Assembly: GCF_001591505.1 (NCBI RefSeq)
Contig: NZ_BCVA01000007.1
Coordinates: 122,898 to 186,897, forward strand
Length of the DNA: 64,000 nt
From: Neobacillus niacini NBRC 15566
GTDB lineage: Bacteria > Bacillota > Bacilli > Bacillales > Cytobacillaceae
Reading direction: 5' to 3'
The notes beneath the pieces were generated by a model that was not told the DNA's origin, searched no databases, and worked only from the letters and a program-made list of their open reading frames with translations. A program made the position numbers and the translations under genes. Below are positions 45,661 through 55,333 of the stretch, piece by piece. Within the stretch, counting starts at the first letter, position 1. Each line of letters begins with the position of its first letter.

Positions 45661-46560
45661 ATGAGTCTACATGACGAAAATAAATTAACAAAAATAAAAA
45701 ATTCCCTTGAAAGTCGTGTAGTTACATTGCCTGATGGAACTTCTCTGCCAAGAATAGGACAAGGAACCTGGTATATGGGAGAAAATCCTCAAATGAGAGA
45801 AAGGGAAATCAAAGCTTTACAACTCGGAATTGAATTAGGCATGAAACTTATAGATACAGCTGAAATGTATGGTGATGGCGATTCTGAACAGATAGTAGGT
45901 GAAGCTATTAAAGGACGAAGAGATGAAGTATTTTTAGTATCAAAGGTTTATCCTCATCATGCAGGATTAGATATGATTGCCAAGGCGTGTGAAAACAGTC
46001 TAAAAAGGCTGGGAACAGATCATCTTGATTTGTACCTTTTACACTGGCGAGGACGTGTGCCATTAGCAGAAACCATTGAAGGAATGGAAAAGTTACGCAA
46101 GGAAGGAAAAATAGTAAGGTGGGGAGTCTCCAATTTTGATTCCGATGATATGAAAGAGTTATGGAACACCACTAACGGAAAAAATTGTATGATTAATCAA
46201 GTATTATATCATCTTGGTTCAAGGGGTATAGAGTTTGATCTCTTACCATGGCAGCGAGAACATCACATGCCTATTATGGCATATAGCCCGCTAGCTCAAG
46301 GAGGTACTTTAAGAAGACAACTGTTAACGGATGCAACCATTTTAGAAATTGCAGAAAAGTACGCTGTACAACCCTTACAAATCGCTCTTGCTTGGACAAT
46401 CCGGTCTAACAATTGTCTAGCTATTCCAAAAGCTGTTCAAGAAGAACATGTACTAGCAAATGCGGAAGCTGCTCTTATTGAATTAACAAAAGAGGATTTA
46501 AATAGACTTGATGAAGTATTTCTGCAACCGACTAGAAAAATGCCTTTGGACATTTTATAG
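45661..46560 (+). CDS. aldo/keto reductase
   Basis: 299 residues. The catalytic tetrad is visible: Asp65 and Tyr70 (DTAEMYGDGDSE), Lys95 (VSKVYP), His128 (LLHWRG). TIM-barrel NADPH-dependent reductase of the bacterial YeaE/DkgA-like type. The start at ATG 45661 follows AAAGGAAGTG. Confidence 0.87.
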   Translation: MSLHDENKLTKIKNSLESRVVTLPDGTSLPRIGQGTWYMGENPQMREREIKALQLGIELGMKLIDTAEMYGDGDSEQIVGEAIKGRRDEVFLVSKVYPHHAGLDMIAKACENSLKRLGTDHLDLYLLHWRGRVPLAETIEGMEKLRKEGKIVRWGVSNFDSDDMKELWNTTNGKNCMINQVLYHLGSRGIEFDLLPWQREHHMPIMAYSPLAQGGTLRRQLLTDATILEIAEKYAVQPLQIALAWTIRSNNCLAIPKAVQEEHVLANAEAALIELTKEDLNRLDEVFLQPTRKMPLDIL

Positions 46561-46843
46561 AAATATTGTGGATAGACAGGAGAGAAGGGATTGAATTTGT
46601 ATGTCTTCAGAGGTATGGGGAAAATATACTCCATGCAGAGTAGAGGAGGCTCCCGGCCTAGGATTCTGAAGTAAGTAAATACACTGACTAGGCCGATGGG
46701 TAATAACATATAACAGAAAAAGACCTTCTCCCACTACTTCTTTTGTGTTAACAAGAATAAGACTACCACAGGGTGGTCGTTGCTATTTTAGGTAACACAT
46801 TCGCCGTATTGTCAGTTAGGAAGTCCTGCTGGCTTAACTAAGA
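46561..46843. other. spacer with inverted repeats
   Basis: CGGCCTAG at 46654-46661 and CTAGGCCG at 46688-46695 form an 8-bp inverted repeat with a 26-base loop; a second hairpin GACTACC / GGTGGTC lies near 46762. No gene seen. Confidence 0.35.
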
Positions 46844-47284
46844 CTAGTTTTTAATAATCATTCCGGGATACTCCCACAGACCAAGCTGCCCTTTTGCAGG
46901 AATAAACTCCTTTAACGTGCGCATCCCTTCCACTTCCCAGGCATAACCGCCTACCCGATAATCACCTAACAAAAATTCAATACCGGAAACAACTCGCCCA
47001 TCTTCCAGTACCGCCCCAGTTTCATTGCTTTCAACCACTCTTATGCAATTTTTTAGTTCACAGACGCCAATGATCACACCTGTCGGGAGCTCTTCTCCTG
47101 AATATCCGTGTTTTTGGAGTAGCTCCTGGACCCTCGGGTAGGCGCAGGCGACCTTGTCCGGTTTTTTGCTCGTATGAATCGCTAATGGACCTCGATAGTT
47201 GGTTCTCCATGTCCTCGTTTCATATTTGGACTCGCCAAGGACAAACAAACTAGCCCAGGGCTGAATCATGGATAGAATTTTCAT
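46844..47284 (-). CDS. ASCH domain protein
   Basis: 146 residues. The ASCH fold is indicated by MIQPWASLFVLGESKYETR at the start, YRGPLAIHTSK and TGVIIGVCEL. The family binds RNA or modified nucleotides; some members act as N4-acetylcytidine amidohydrolases. Ribosome site GGGGACGAG. Single gene. Confidence 0.82.
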   Translation of the reverse strand: MKILSMIQPWASLFVLGESKYETRTWRTNYRGPLAIHTSKKPDKVACAYPRVQELLQKHGYSGEELPTGVIIGVCELKNCIRVVESNETGAVLEDGRVVSGIEFLLGDYRVGGYAWEVEGMRTLKEFIPAKGQLGLWEYPGMIIKN

Positions 47285-47775
47285 TTAGCTCGTCCCCAAT
47301 CAGAAAAATGTATGACTAGGGTCCCCTTACCGAAGGAAAGTATACACTTGCTTCGTTACATTCATTTAAATTTGTAACGGGTATGGGATCTTCATATTTG
47401 TAAAAATCGGGGGACGAAAGTTTCGATTAAGCAATCATTACCAAACATATGAATTTATGATCATCAACATTGTTTGTGACTACAGCTCAAAAGTTAAAAC
47501 GTATACTTTTTTAGCGGAAAAGTTTCTGTAAAATGTCCCTTATTAAGGCTTAGGCTTCGGCACTCTACCATCATCATTAGCGGCTATGGAGTAGGGAATC
47601 GGCGATTTAGTCCACTTACCCGGCTTCATAGACAAATTTAACCGGCCATTCTTAAATAGAAATGGCCGGTTTTTTTGTTAATGTATGTTTTAAAAGTGGG
47701 AAGGCTTCTTCTTTAGATACCCTTTTGACTAGGAACAGTTTATTTGGTGAGTGTTAAACAGTTCCTAGGAATTTT
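47285..47775. other. spacer with possible 28-codon ORF
   Basis: On the minus strand, 47543-47629 reads MKPGKWTKSPIPYS... to PKPKP and a stop, without a clear ribosome site. Otherwise no gene is seen apart from the hairpin at 47640. Confidence 0.25.
47640..47677 (+). terminator. strong intrinsic terminator without obvious gene
   Basis: AACCGGCCATT / AATGGCCGGTT, an 11-bp perfect stem, followed by seven T. No plus-strand gene precedes it for more than 1 kb. Confidence 0.75.
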
Positions 47776-48081
47776 TTATAATGTAGGTAAGTTCAATGCT
47801 GTATTGATATTATTTAAATCCAAACTGATCTGTTCGTTTGTATCCCAAGCATGGTACCATCCTTTTTCTACCATATATGCGGATATTTGTTCATGCATAT
47901 CAATTGCTTCCACTAAATGGCGAGTGAGCATTTCTTTAATTTCCGGTGTTCCTGATTCTGTTACTGCCATGGCATAATTTCTAACTCCACTTTTAGCTGA
48001 AATCAGTAGGTCCATTGCAACGACTTGATCCGATAGTCCGTCCATGCCAGTTAAAGTTTCAATGATTGGATTCATGTTCAT
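47776..48081 (-). CDS. yraD: CotF-like spore coat protein, C-terminal half (YraD-like)
   Basis: 101 residues. DQVVAMDLLISAKSGVRNYAMAVTES and LVEAIDMHEQISAYMVEKGWYHA match the second half of CotF coat proteins. Last gene of the minus-strand CotF/adhB operon, in the same order as B. subtilis yraG-yraF-adhB-yraE-yraD. Confidence 0.78.
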   Translation of the reverse strand: MNMNPIIETLTGMDGLSDQVVAMDLLISAKSGVRNYAMAVTESGTPEIKEMLTRHLVEAIDMHEQISAYMVEKGWYHAWDTNEQISLDLNNINTALNLPTL

Positions 48082-48093
48082 TCATCTCCTAAT

Positions 48094-48288
48094 TTACTGC
48101 TTAGCGTTGGAAAGGATAGAAGCATATTCTTGTAATTGCCTCGTTGATACATCAATGTCTTGCAGCATAATATCTTTTAATAGCTGATCTGTAACTAACA
48201 CTTTCATCGTTTTGGATTTAGTTAAACAAGTGGTCTTAAATGCAGCCATCTCATGGACCTCAAGAACTTCATGTAAGGCGTAGTTCAT
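48094..48288 (-). CDS. yraE: CotF-like spore coat protein, N-terminal half (YraE-like)
   Basis: 64 residues. LHEVLEVHEMAAFKTTCLTKSKTM matches the N-terminal helix of CotF. It pairs with the gene at 47776, so one coat domain is split over two genes. GGAGGTAT ribosome site upstream of ATG 48288. Confidence 0.75.
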   Translation of the reverse strand: MNYALHEVLEVHEMAAFKTTCLTKSKTMKVLVTDQLLKDIMLQDIDVSTRQLQEYASILSNAKQ

Positions 48289-48305
48289 TTTTTATACCTC
48301 CTTCC

Positions 48306-49442
48306 TTAAGGTTTCAACACGACTTTTATACAATCATCCATTTTTGTGTCAAAAATCTCATAGCCACGCTTTGCTTCACTAAGTGGAAGTACATGACTTA
48401 CGACATCTCCTGGATCAATTTTTCCGGTCGTAACTAATTCAAACATATATGGCATATAGTGGATGACAGGTGCTTGACCGGAGCGGATATTGACATTTCG
48501 CTGCATAATATCTCCAAGAGGGAAACCATTATATCTGCCGCCGTAAACGCCAGTAATTTGAATTGTCCCGCCTTTACGCACTGCTTGTGAAGCCATGATA
48601 ACCGCACTTAATGCTCCGCCATGAAGCTTCATTCCGCTTGCAAGGAACTCCATATCAGTCATTTTACCGTCCATACCAACGGCATCAATGACAACATCAG
48701 CGCCGCCTTTGGTGATTTCCTTCAGGTAATTTCCTACATTCTCATGGTCCTCAAAGTTAACAATTTCTACTTTGTTGGTGCGCTTGGCGTGCTGCAGGCG
48801 ATAATTGACATAATCAACGGCAATGACTCGCTTTGCCCCTTTTAGCCAACAGAATTTTTGAGCAAAAAGACCAACCGGACCACAGCCAAGAACAATAACG
48901 GTATCTCCATCCTTTACACCTGCATTGTCAACAGTCCAAAAACCAGTAGTCATCGCATCGGCAATAACGGCTAACTTTTCATCTGGTTCTTCACAAGTCT
49001 CTGGAATTTTGAAATGAGTAAAGTTTGCAAATGGCACTCTTAAATATTCAGCTTGCCCACCTGGATAGCCACCCGTCGTACCAGAATATCCGAAATAGGC
49101 ACCCATATCACCATTATCATTTGAATTATCACATTGGCTTTCTAAATGGTTTTTACAATAATGGCATTCACCGCATGCTATATTAAAGGGAATAATGACT
49201 CGATCTCCCTTTTTCAGTTTAGTCACGCCTGAACCCACTTCTTCGACGATTCCCATTGGTTCATGGCCAATAACATAGTTTTCTTGCAGGTTAGGAATCA
49301 TGCCATGAATCAAATGTAAATCAGACCCACAAATAGCTGTACTCGTTACTTTAATAATCATGTCATCTGGTTTTTCAATCTTTGGATCTGGAACTTCTTT
49401 GACTACAACATTTTTAATACCTTGATAGGTTACCGCCTTCAT
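48306..49442 (-). CDS. adhB: zinc-dependent alcohol/formaldehyde dehydrogenase
   Basis: 378 residues, MDR superfamily. Catalytic zinc ligands Cys38, His60 and Glu61; structural zinc cysteines 90, 93, 96 and 104; NAD-binding VLGCGPVGLFAQ near 184. An insertion around GYSGTTGGYPGGQAEYLRVP is typical of glutathione-independent formaldehyde-dehydrogenase-like enzymes. Embedded between CotF half-genes, as B. subtilis adhB, which suggests expression during sporulation. Substrate not established. Confidence 0.87.
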   Translation of the reverse strand: MKAVTYQGIKNVVVKEVPDPKIEKPDDMIIKVTSTAICGSDLHLIHGMIPNLQENYVIGHEPMGIVEEVGSGVTKLKKGDRVIIPFNIACGECHYCKNHLESQCDNSNDNGDMGAYFGYSGTTGGYPGGQAEYLRVPFANFTHFKIPETCEEPDEKLAVIADAMTTGFWTVDNAGVKDGDTVIVLGCGPVGLFAQKFCWLKGAKRVIAVDYVNYRLQHAKRTNKVEIVNFEDHENVGNYLKEITKGGADVVIDAVGMDGKMTDMEFLASGMKLHGGALSAVIMASQAVRKGGTIQITGVYGGRYNGFPLGDIMQRNVNIRSGQAPVIHYMPYMFELVTTGKIDPGDVVSHVLPLSEAKRGYEIFDTKMDDCIKVVLKP

Positions 49443-49460
49443 TGGTTACATCCTCCAGTG

Positions 49461-49829
49461 TTAGTGTTCATCAGGTGTTCGATCAAACATACCTTTTCTA
49501 TTGGTCTCAACAGGAAATAGATTCATTTTGCCAATCATCAAAGTATTGTTGGCAGAGAGTTGGTCTAATTGATATTGTTCACTTAATTCGTATGGATGGA
49601 ACCATTTTTTACTAATCATTAAATCTGTAATTTCTTGATGCATGGCAATCCCTTGCATTAACTGGTTTCGTAAGAGGGTTCTAACATCAGGTGACGCGGA
49701 CTCCGTTAATGCAACCGAAATATTGCGCACACCTTCTTTGGCACGAAGAAGTAAATCCATCGCAAATGTGGTATCTGCTAACTCTGGTACGTGTAGCGAG
49801 TTTATAGGGTCTAAATAGTCATTGTTCAA
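49461..49829 (-). CDS. yraF: CotF-like spore coat protein, C-terminal half (YraF-like)
   Basis: 122 residues: [26 protein letters not shown] and [23 protein letters not shown] align with the gene at 47776, showing that the CotF pair was duplicated on both sides of adhB. Confidence 0.78.
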   Translation of the reverse strand: MNNDYLDPINSLHVPELADTTFAMDLLLRAKEGVRNISVALTESASPDVRTLLRNQLMQGIAMHQEITDLMISKKWFHPYELSEQYQLDQLSANNTLMIGKMNLFPVETNRKGMFDRTPDEH

Positions 49830-49845
49830 TGAATTTGCCTTCCTT

Positions 49846-50091
49846 TCAATTTATTATTGGTGTTGGCCGGTTTTGAGGAACAGGCGCTTCAAAAGGTGCA
49901 CGTTGATAAACTGCCTGTAATTCTCCAAGTGCTTGCATGGATTGTTCAACATCTTTTTGCATTAATGCTCTTAAATCATCATCAAATACCAGCCCTTGCA
50001 TAAGTTTTGATTTCGCTAAGCAAAGGGTTTTGAAATTAATAACTTCATGTAAATCCAATGATTCATGATCGGCTAATTTTTGATTATCCAT
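49846..50091 (-). CDS. yraG: CotF-like spore coat protein, N-terminal half (YraG-like)
   Basis: 81 residues; [24 protein letters not shown] aligns with the gene at 48094. First gene of the operon, with AAGGAGG before ATG 50091. An AATACA / TGTATT inverted repeat lies about 30 bases upstream and could be a regulatory site. A Pro-rich tail follows the coat helix. Confidence 0.75.
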   Translation of the reverse strand: MDNQKLADHESLDLHEVINFKTLCLAKSKLMQGLVFDDDLRALMQKDVEQSMQALGELQAVYQRAPFEAPVPQNRPTPIIN

Positions 50092-50273
50092 TCTATTTAA
50101 CCTCCTTATTCGTTAATACAATCAAATGTATTGTTTCAAAAATAAGAGGGAAACATTCCTAAAGTTTTTTTTTATAATTGGTATGTTATCTTAAATGGTT
50201 GGATTATTTATTAAGCGGGGGAAATTCAATTATTGTGATTGCTGAGGACGATTGCTGCTTCCATTTTTTCTTG

Positions 50274-50311
50274 TAGCAAAAAAATGTTCAACCAGAAATA
50301 TCTGGTTGAAC
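50274..50311 (-). terminator. intrinsic terminator (minus strand)
   Basis: GTTCAACCAGA / TCTGGTTGAAC, an 11-bp perfect stem; on the minus strand it is followed by ATTTTTTT. Ends the gene at 50344. Confidence 0.75.
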
Positions 50312-50343
50312 TTATACTCATATCGTTGATTAAGAACCCCCAT

Positions 50344-50799
50344 CTAAGAAAAATCGTATTTATTATTGAAGAGACGTCTTATAACAGACATTGAAAATCT
50401 GACCAATAAAAAGGAAAAAGAAAGCGAATAAAAAGTGGTTTTCCAATTCCACCCCTTTTTATATTTAACAAGCTGTGTGTTTTTTTCTAGCCATAGCTCA
50501 GTCATAGTCATCGGTACACTGAAATACAGAACTTTTAATAGGCACTGAAGGATGCGAGAATCCTTAGTCAGTTGATTATAAAAGACACAAGAAATTGGGA
50601 ATAGTACGTAATCAAACACCACACTTGTTTTAAGTTGTTTTGGAAATCGGGTGGGATATTTAACATAACCTTTGTTTACAACCAGTTTATCGACCAATGA
50701 GGCATAATAACTTTTTATAAAGAAAACAAGAAGCCAGTCCTTTGCAAGTGGTTTTTTAATTAAGTAAATAAAGGAACTAATTCCAAAGAAATATACCAA
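50344..50799 (-). CDS. CBO0543-like membrane protein
   Basis: 151 residues, four helices; KYPTRFPKQLKTSVVFDYVLFP and TMTELWLEKNTQLVKYKKGWNW are typical of the CBO0543-like group of sporeformers. The TTG start has only a weak ribosome site, so the true start is uncertain. Confidence 0.65.
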   Translation of the reverse strand: MVYFFGISSFIYLIKKPLAKDWLLVFFIKSYYASLVDKLVVNKGYVKYPTRFPKQLKTSVVFDYVLFPISCVFYNQLTKDSRILQCLLKVLYFSVPMTMTELWLEKNTQLVKYKKGWNWKTTFYSLSFSFLLVRFSMSVIRRLFNNKYDFS

Positions 50800-50987
50800 T
50801 TTTATAAGGTTTTTTCAAATTTTCGACCCATGATTAGCGTCTCAATAAGATAGGTTATCTCTGAGGCAGGTGGTTTTACCTAGAACATTCGAAAATTAGA
50901 TATGTAACAATGAATAAACAAGGTTCTATTTTGATATAAAATTGTTTCCTTATTGTGAACATTTTCACTACAAACAAACGGGTGCTT

Positions 50988-51315
50988 GTGCGGCCGAGCA
51001 TAGGTTGTGTCATATAGCGGGTGGGATTCAAGCCGAGTAAGAACTAGCCATACGCTCGTAGCGAGTCTTGGAGGGCTAAAGGTAACTTTAGCCTTTAAGC
51101 GTAGACAGTTAGGTAGCGTCGAAAGCCAAATGGTTGAAGGGACTAAGCTCCATAATGTTAGTAAATCGAGAGGGCTGATGCCTTACGCACAGCAGAAAGC
51201 TACAGTTTATTCTTCGTTAAGGGCTAGAGGGATAAAACCTCTCTGGAGTCAGAGACCTTGGCACGTGATACATTGATATGATACTGCAACTCGGGAGACC
51301 CTATCAGTCTTCTCT
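50988..51315 (+). ncRNA. group II intron-like RNA, 5' domain fragment
   Basis: Starts GTGCGGCC, like the GUGYG 5' end of group II introns. It is GC-richer than its surroundings, contains no plausible protein, and folds into many short stems (GGCTAAAG-GTAA-CTTTAGCC; AGAGG...CCTCT). CAAGCCGAGTAAGAACTAGC and the late AACTCGGGAGACCCTA resemble stretches seen upstream of intron-encoded reverse transcriptases. No reverse transcriptase or domain V follows, so it is a 3'-truncated relic. The spacer 51316-51500 shows nothing else. Confidence 0.55.
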
Positions 51316-51522
51316 TTTTTTTTAGGAGAGTATTCTCCCGTTATGTTAGAAAGTTCCTTTACTAAAAGGGAGAGGGAAGAACTTCTGTTATAGATTTTTA
51401 TCAAGAAAGAGAAATTGAACTAAATATATCCCTTTAACCTGATTTCCACTTCTAGAGGATAGTTATAGAAATCATTGGAGATATTGAATGAAGAGGTACA
51501 TCCAAGTTAAGGGGGGATGATA

Positions 51523-52884
51523 GTGGAAAAAAGGGACTTTATTAGTATAGTAAAACAAGATTTAAACGATACAGCAGATATGAAAGTCCATAAACTTCCT
51601 CATTTTAATAAGGAGATCATGTTAGCTTATTTGAAAAGTGTTTGCGAAGAAGAACGAATCATTAAAGAGATAATAAACCATTTGGTGAAGTGTGATAGTG
51701 AAAGAGAATTTAAAGACTATCTCTTGTCATTGCCACACTGTCATCAAATAAATCAAGTAGGAGAATTTGCTGCATTATTGCTCGATGGCAATGTAATCAT
51801 ATATACGGACCCTGACATATTTGTCCTGCCTGTTAATAAAAAATTGAACGTTCAATTAAATACTGCAACAGTTGAAATGTCTGTACAGGGGCCACAGAAT
51901 GCCTTTACTGAAGATTTAGATACGAATTTGCTTATTCTTAGAAAACGTTATCCAACTTCAAACCTAACCTTTGAAATGAGTAAAATTGGGACTATCTCTA
52001 AAACTAAATTAGCGATTATTTACGATGCCCAATTTGTAGATACAGAAGTACTAGAAGAAATTAGAAAAAAATTAACTAGTATAAATGTTGATATCATTCA
52101 AGCTGTTGGTCAGTTGCAAATTTATTTAAATAGAAAGAAAAAGACTCTATTTCCAACAATGATGATATCGGAAAGACCCGATCGCTGCGTCTTGAACCTT
52201 GCGCAGGGAAAGATAGTGTTGATTTTGGACGGAACTCCTTTCACATTGAGTGCTCCTGCTTTGTTTTTTGATTTTATCTCTGCAATGGATGATATGTATC
52301 ATTCATATTGGGTAACCAGGATACTCGTATTCCTTCGTTATACTGGATTATTTATTACGGTTACTTTGCCTGGTTTCTATATTGCCGTTACTTCGTATAA
52401 CCCTGAAATATTGAGGTCGCAATTGGCTTTAACAATAGCTGGAAGTAGAACAGCAGTACCCTATCCGTCTTTTATAGAAGTCATATTAATGCTTATAGCA
52501 GTAGAAATGTTAATTGAGGCAAGCATAAGGCTTCCAAAGGCGATTGGACCTACCGCCACAACTGTAGGAGGGTTAATTCTGGGCCAGGCGGTTCAGCAAG
52601 CACAACTTGTAAGCAGCATCATGATTATCATCACAGCTTTTGTAGCCATTTCCAATTTTGTCATTCCTATTAATGCTATGAGTTTTGCTATGAGGATGGT
52701 CCGATATCCGCTGATAATTGGTGCAACTTTTTTTGGTTTAATTGGGCTCATAATTACTTTGATGGTTTTCCTATGTTATTTAGTTAACTTAAGAAGTTTT
52801 GGAAAACCCTACCTTGCCTTATATTGGGGCACAGCCCCTAGAATTGAACATTTGCAAGAACAACGAAAGGAGGAACGCACTTAA
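51523..52884 (+). CDS. spore germinant receptor A subunit, operon 2
   Basis: 453 residues from GTG 51523, six bases after AAGGGGGG. GerA family: soluble N-terminal half (SERPDRCVLNLAQGKIVLILDGTPF), then a membrane region with IEASIRLPKAIGPTATTVGG. Shorter at the N-terminus than the operon 1 protein (524) but within the family range. It is followed within 20 bases by the broken B gene. Confidence 0.88.
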   Translation: MEKRDFISIVKQDLNDTADMKVHKLPHFNKEIMLAYLKSVCEEERIIKEIINHLVKCDSEREFKDYLLSLPHCHQINQVGEFAALLLDGNVIIYTDPDIFVLPVNKKLNVQLNTATVEMSVQGPQNAFTEDLDTNLLILRKRYPTSNLTFEMSKIGTISKTKLAIIYDAQFVDTEVLEEIRKKLTSINVDIIQAVGQLQIYLNRKKKTLFPTMMISERPDRCVLNLAQGKIVLILDGTPFTLSAPALFFDFISAMDDMYHSYWVTRILVFLRYTGLFITVTLPGFYIAVTSYNPEILRSQLALTIAGSRTAVPYPSFIEVILMLIAVEMLIEASIRLPKAIGPTATTVGGLILGQAVQQAQLVSSIMIIITAFVAISNFVIPINAMSFAMRMVRYPLIIGATFFGLIGLIITLMVFLCYLVNLRSFGKPYLALYWGTAPRIEHLQEQRKEERT

Positions 52885-52886
52885 CT

Positions 52887-53983
52887 TTGGTTCGTCATTT
52901 TTATTATATAATTCTCATGAATATGTTTTTGAATATCATCATTAACGTGCCTGTTATTTTAATTAGCAATCGATTTAATGGTGCGATCTCCTCAGTTTTA
53001 ATCAGTATTCCAATTGGTTCTGTTCTAGCTTATCTTTTCCAGAAAGGGATGGGAAAGTTTAACAAGAAGGGCCTTCCAGAAATACTAATCGGATATTTTC
53101 CAATAATAATAAGCTATCCAATATTATGGTTTTTGGGTACTATGTGGATCATTGCAGGTTCATTTAGTGTCATTACCTATAGTTATATTATAAAACTTTG
53201 GTTGAATCCGGAAATGGATTTACAATTTATACTAGGAATTATACTGGCTTTCATCATGTATGGGGCTACACTTAAGACTAAATCGGTTTTATATATTTGT
53301 GAAATCGTCGTCGTCATGATTCTCCCATTTGTTGTGTTATACTGTTTAAGGTGTACACTAGTGACTATTTTCGCCCTATTTATATTCTTAATATGCTTAA
53401 CTACTCGTTAAAGTTACCTAACTATAGCTCGATTTCTGCAGCAACGTATTTGTTTATTGGATACATAAACCTGGTGATATTTAATCGAGTAATTGATACC
53501 ACAAAGACTCTACGTTACTTTTGGGTTATTCCTACATTAGGAACAATCATTTTATTGAATTCCTTTTTTATTCCAATCGGTTTTTTTGGGTTAGAAACAG
53601 TAGGTAATTTCGTTTTCCCTTGGATATCAACTACAGATTTTTTATATATGAAGTATGGGTTTTTAGAAAGGGTCATCTTTTTATTGCTAATAGTATATCT
53701 TGCATTAACGCTCCTTTTTGCCATAGTCACTTCGCATATAGGATTACAATTGTTTAAGGGGACATTTCCCCGGTCACGAGAAGGCAGTAATAATAGAGGA
53801 ACCATGGTAAAAACATGGATAGTGCTGTTCTGTTTTAGTTTGATGGCTATGGCTTTCCAACATTTTAATAATCAAAGTGAGATCTTTGCATATGTAAGAA
53901 TTTGGTTGAATATTCGTCTAGTTGTGGAAATAGGTCTGGTTTTATTAATTTTTTTCTTACCTTCTGGGAGGAAAAGGATATGA
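52887..53983 (+). pseudogene. frameshifted germinant receptor B subunit, operon 2
   Basis: Two overlapping frames together make a full-size GerB permease: 52887-53411 (first five helices) and, in a different frame, the sequence ending at 53983 (last five helices). The frames cross near 53310-53350, where both read a GerB-like hydrophobic segment. A single indel therefore inactivates the gene unless ribosomes shift. TTG start 52887 with AAGGAGG 13 bases upstream. Confidence 0.8.
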
Positions 53984-55059
53984 GAAAAGCGGTCCCGTAT
54001 TTAATAGTGATTTTCTTGTTAAATGGATGTGGATTCAGAGATATTGATAAACGTTTTTTTGTTGTCGCCATAGGAGTGGATGTTTCCGAAAAAACAAACA
54101 AAGCATATAAGGTGACTCTTGAACTTGCAATCCCCTCGCCAACCATAAAACCAGGTGAAGCAAAGCACCAATTGATTTCGATAGATGCTGACTCTGTCTC
54201 AGAGGCGGTTAGAGTTTTACAGTCAAAGGTCGATAAAGAATTGAATTTTGGTCAATGTAGAATTATACTTCTAGGAAATTCTTTGGTAATTGAAAATCAT
54301 AAAGAGATTATTGAGTGGCTACAAAGGAGAAGAGAAATATCGGGCTCTTCATACATGGCTATTGGTAAACCGACAGCAGAATCAGTGCTTTCAACACATG
54401 CTAAATCAGAAAGGTTGCCGGCTAATGCGCTCGTTTTAAGTTTCGAGGAGATAGCCACCACCTCTCCTTATGTTTTGCAAGAAGTTCTTCTTGATTTTTA
54501 TGTGAGATACTGGGAAAAGGGGATTGACCCTTACCTTCCGATAATCGAACCCGATCAAGAAAAATTTAAAATTAATAAGGTGGGTTTATATCAAGATAAG
54601 AAGATGAAAGTAACGCTTAACCCAAACCAAACCCAAATTCTCAGTGAATTACAAAACCAAACGAGGACCGTAATTGATGTTAAGGATAGTGGTAAGGATT
54701 TTTATGTAACTACAGATAAGGTGAAAACAAATATCAATATGAAATTTAATAAATATAATCGTCCAAGTTTAGACGTAAATCTTAAGTTAGAAGGAATTAT
54801 AGAAGAATCCCATGAATATTTAAGGAATCAAAACTTAAAAAAACTAGAGAATTTAGCTGAGGAAACTCTAGAAAAGAGAGTGAAAAAATTACTTATATTC
54901 CTTCAAGAGGAACAAGTGGATCCCTTAGGATTTGCCTTGGAGTATTCTTCACTAACTCATAATCCACTTAATATCCAGGAATGGAAATCTGTTTATGAAG
55001 ATTTAGATATAAACGTTAGGGCTCAAATCAGGTTAAAAGGTACAGGAACTATGTATTAA
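53980..55059 (+). CDS. spore germinant receptor C subunit, operon 2
   Basis: 359 residues from ATG 53980, after GGGAGG, overlapping the B stop (ATGA). Lipobox LNGC places the lipidated cysteine near residue 17. GerC features: DKRFFVVAIGVDVS, FGQCRIILLG, and a long C-terminal domain ending NVRAQIRLKGTGTMY. Intact although its B partner is broken. Confidence 0.88.
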   Translation: MRKAVPYLIVIFLLNGCGFRDIDKRFFVVAIGVDVSEKTNKAYKVTLELAIPSPTIKPGEAKHQLISIDADSVSEAVRVLQSKVDKELNFGQCRIILLGNSLVIENHKEIIEWLQRRREISGSSYMAIGKPTAESVLSTHAKSERLPANALVLSFEEIATTSPYVLQEVLLDFYVRYWEKGIDPYLPIIEPDQEKFKINKVGLYQDKKMKVTLNPNQTQILSELQNQTRTVIDVKDSGKDFYVTTDKVKTNINMKFNKYNRPSLDVNLKLEGIIEESHEYLRNQNLKKLENLAEETLEKRVKKLLIFLQEEQVDPLGFALEYSSLTHNPLNIQEWKSVYEDLDINVRAQIRLKGTGTMY

Positions 55060-55110
55060 TGTAGTTTATCAGAAACAAATGAGTGGAATTAATATTCCAA
55101 AACTTTCAAA

Positions 55111-55270
55111 TTAGTCACTAAATCCTTTAATCATAAGTAACTTGCTTGCGAAAGGAATTTTAGCTAGTTCAACCTCAACTGCCAATTCCACTCCTTCTAG
55201 TTGTTGAAACGCAAGGTCATACTCTTCGAGTAGCACGTGCTGACCGTATCCTATCTGTCCTTCATGATGG
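55111..55270 (-). pseudogene. IS110-type transposase remnant
   Basis: The minus strand reads LLEEYDLAFQQLEGVELAVE and FASKLLMIKGFSD then stop, matching the middle of the IS110 transposase at 56790-58030 (LIEEFDLATTQLERVEQEV, FAKKLLAIKGIS). A short internal fragment only. Confidence 0.6.
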
Positions 55271-55333
55271 TTGGGATGAATTGATTTATTCAGCTATGAA
55301 ATAGGAAATACAGTCTCTACGATTTGGTTTGGA

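Noticed and set aside
51007..51276. 89-codon plus-strand frame
   Set aside because: It lies wholly within the structured group II intron-like RNA, has no ribosome site and an unnatural composition.
53515..53805. Minus-strand frame inside the gerB pseudogene
   Set aside because: Shadow of the membrane-protein coding strand; basic, without a start signal.
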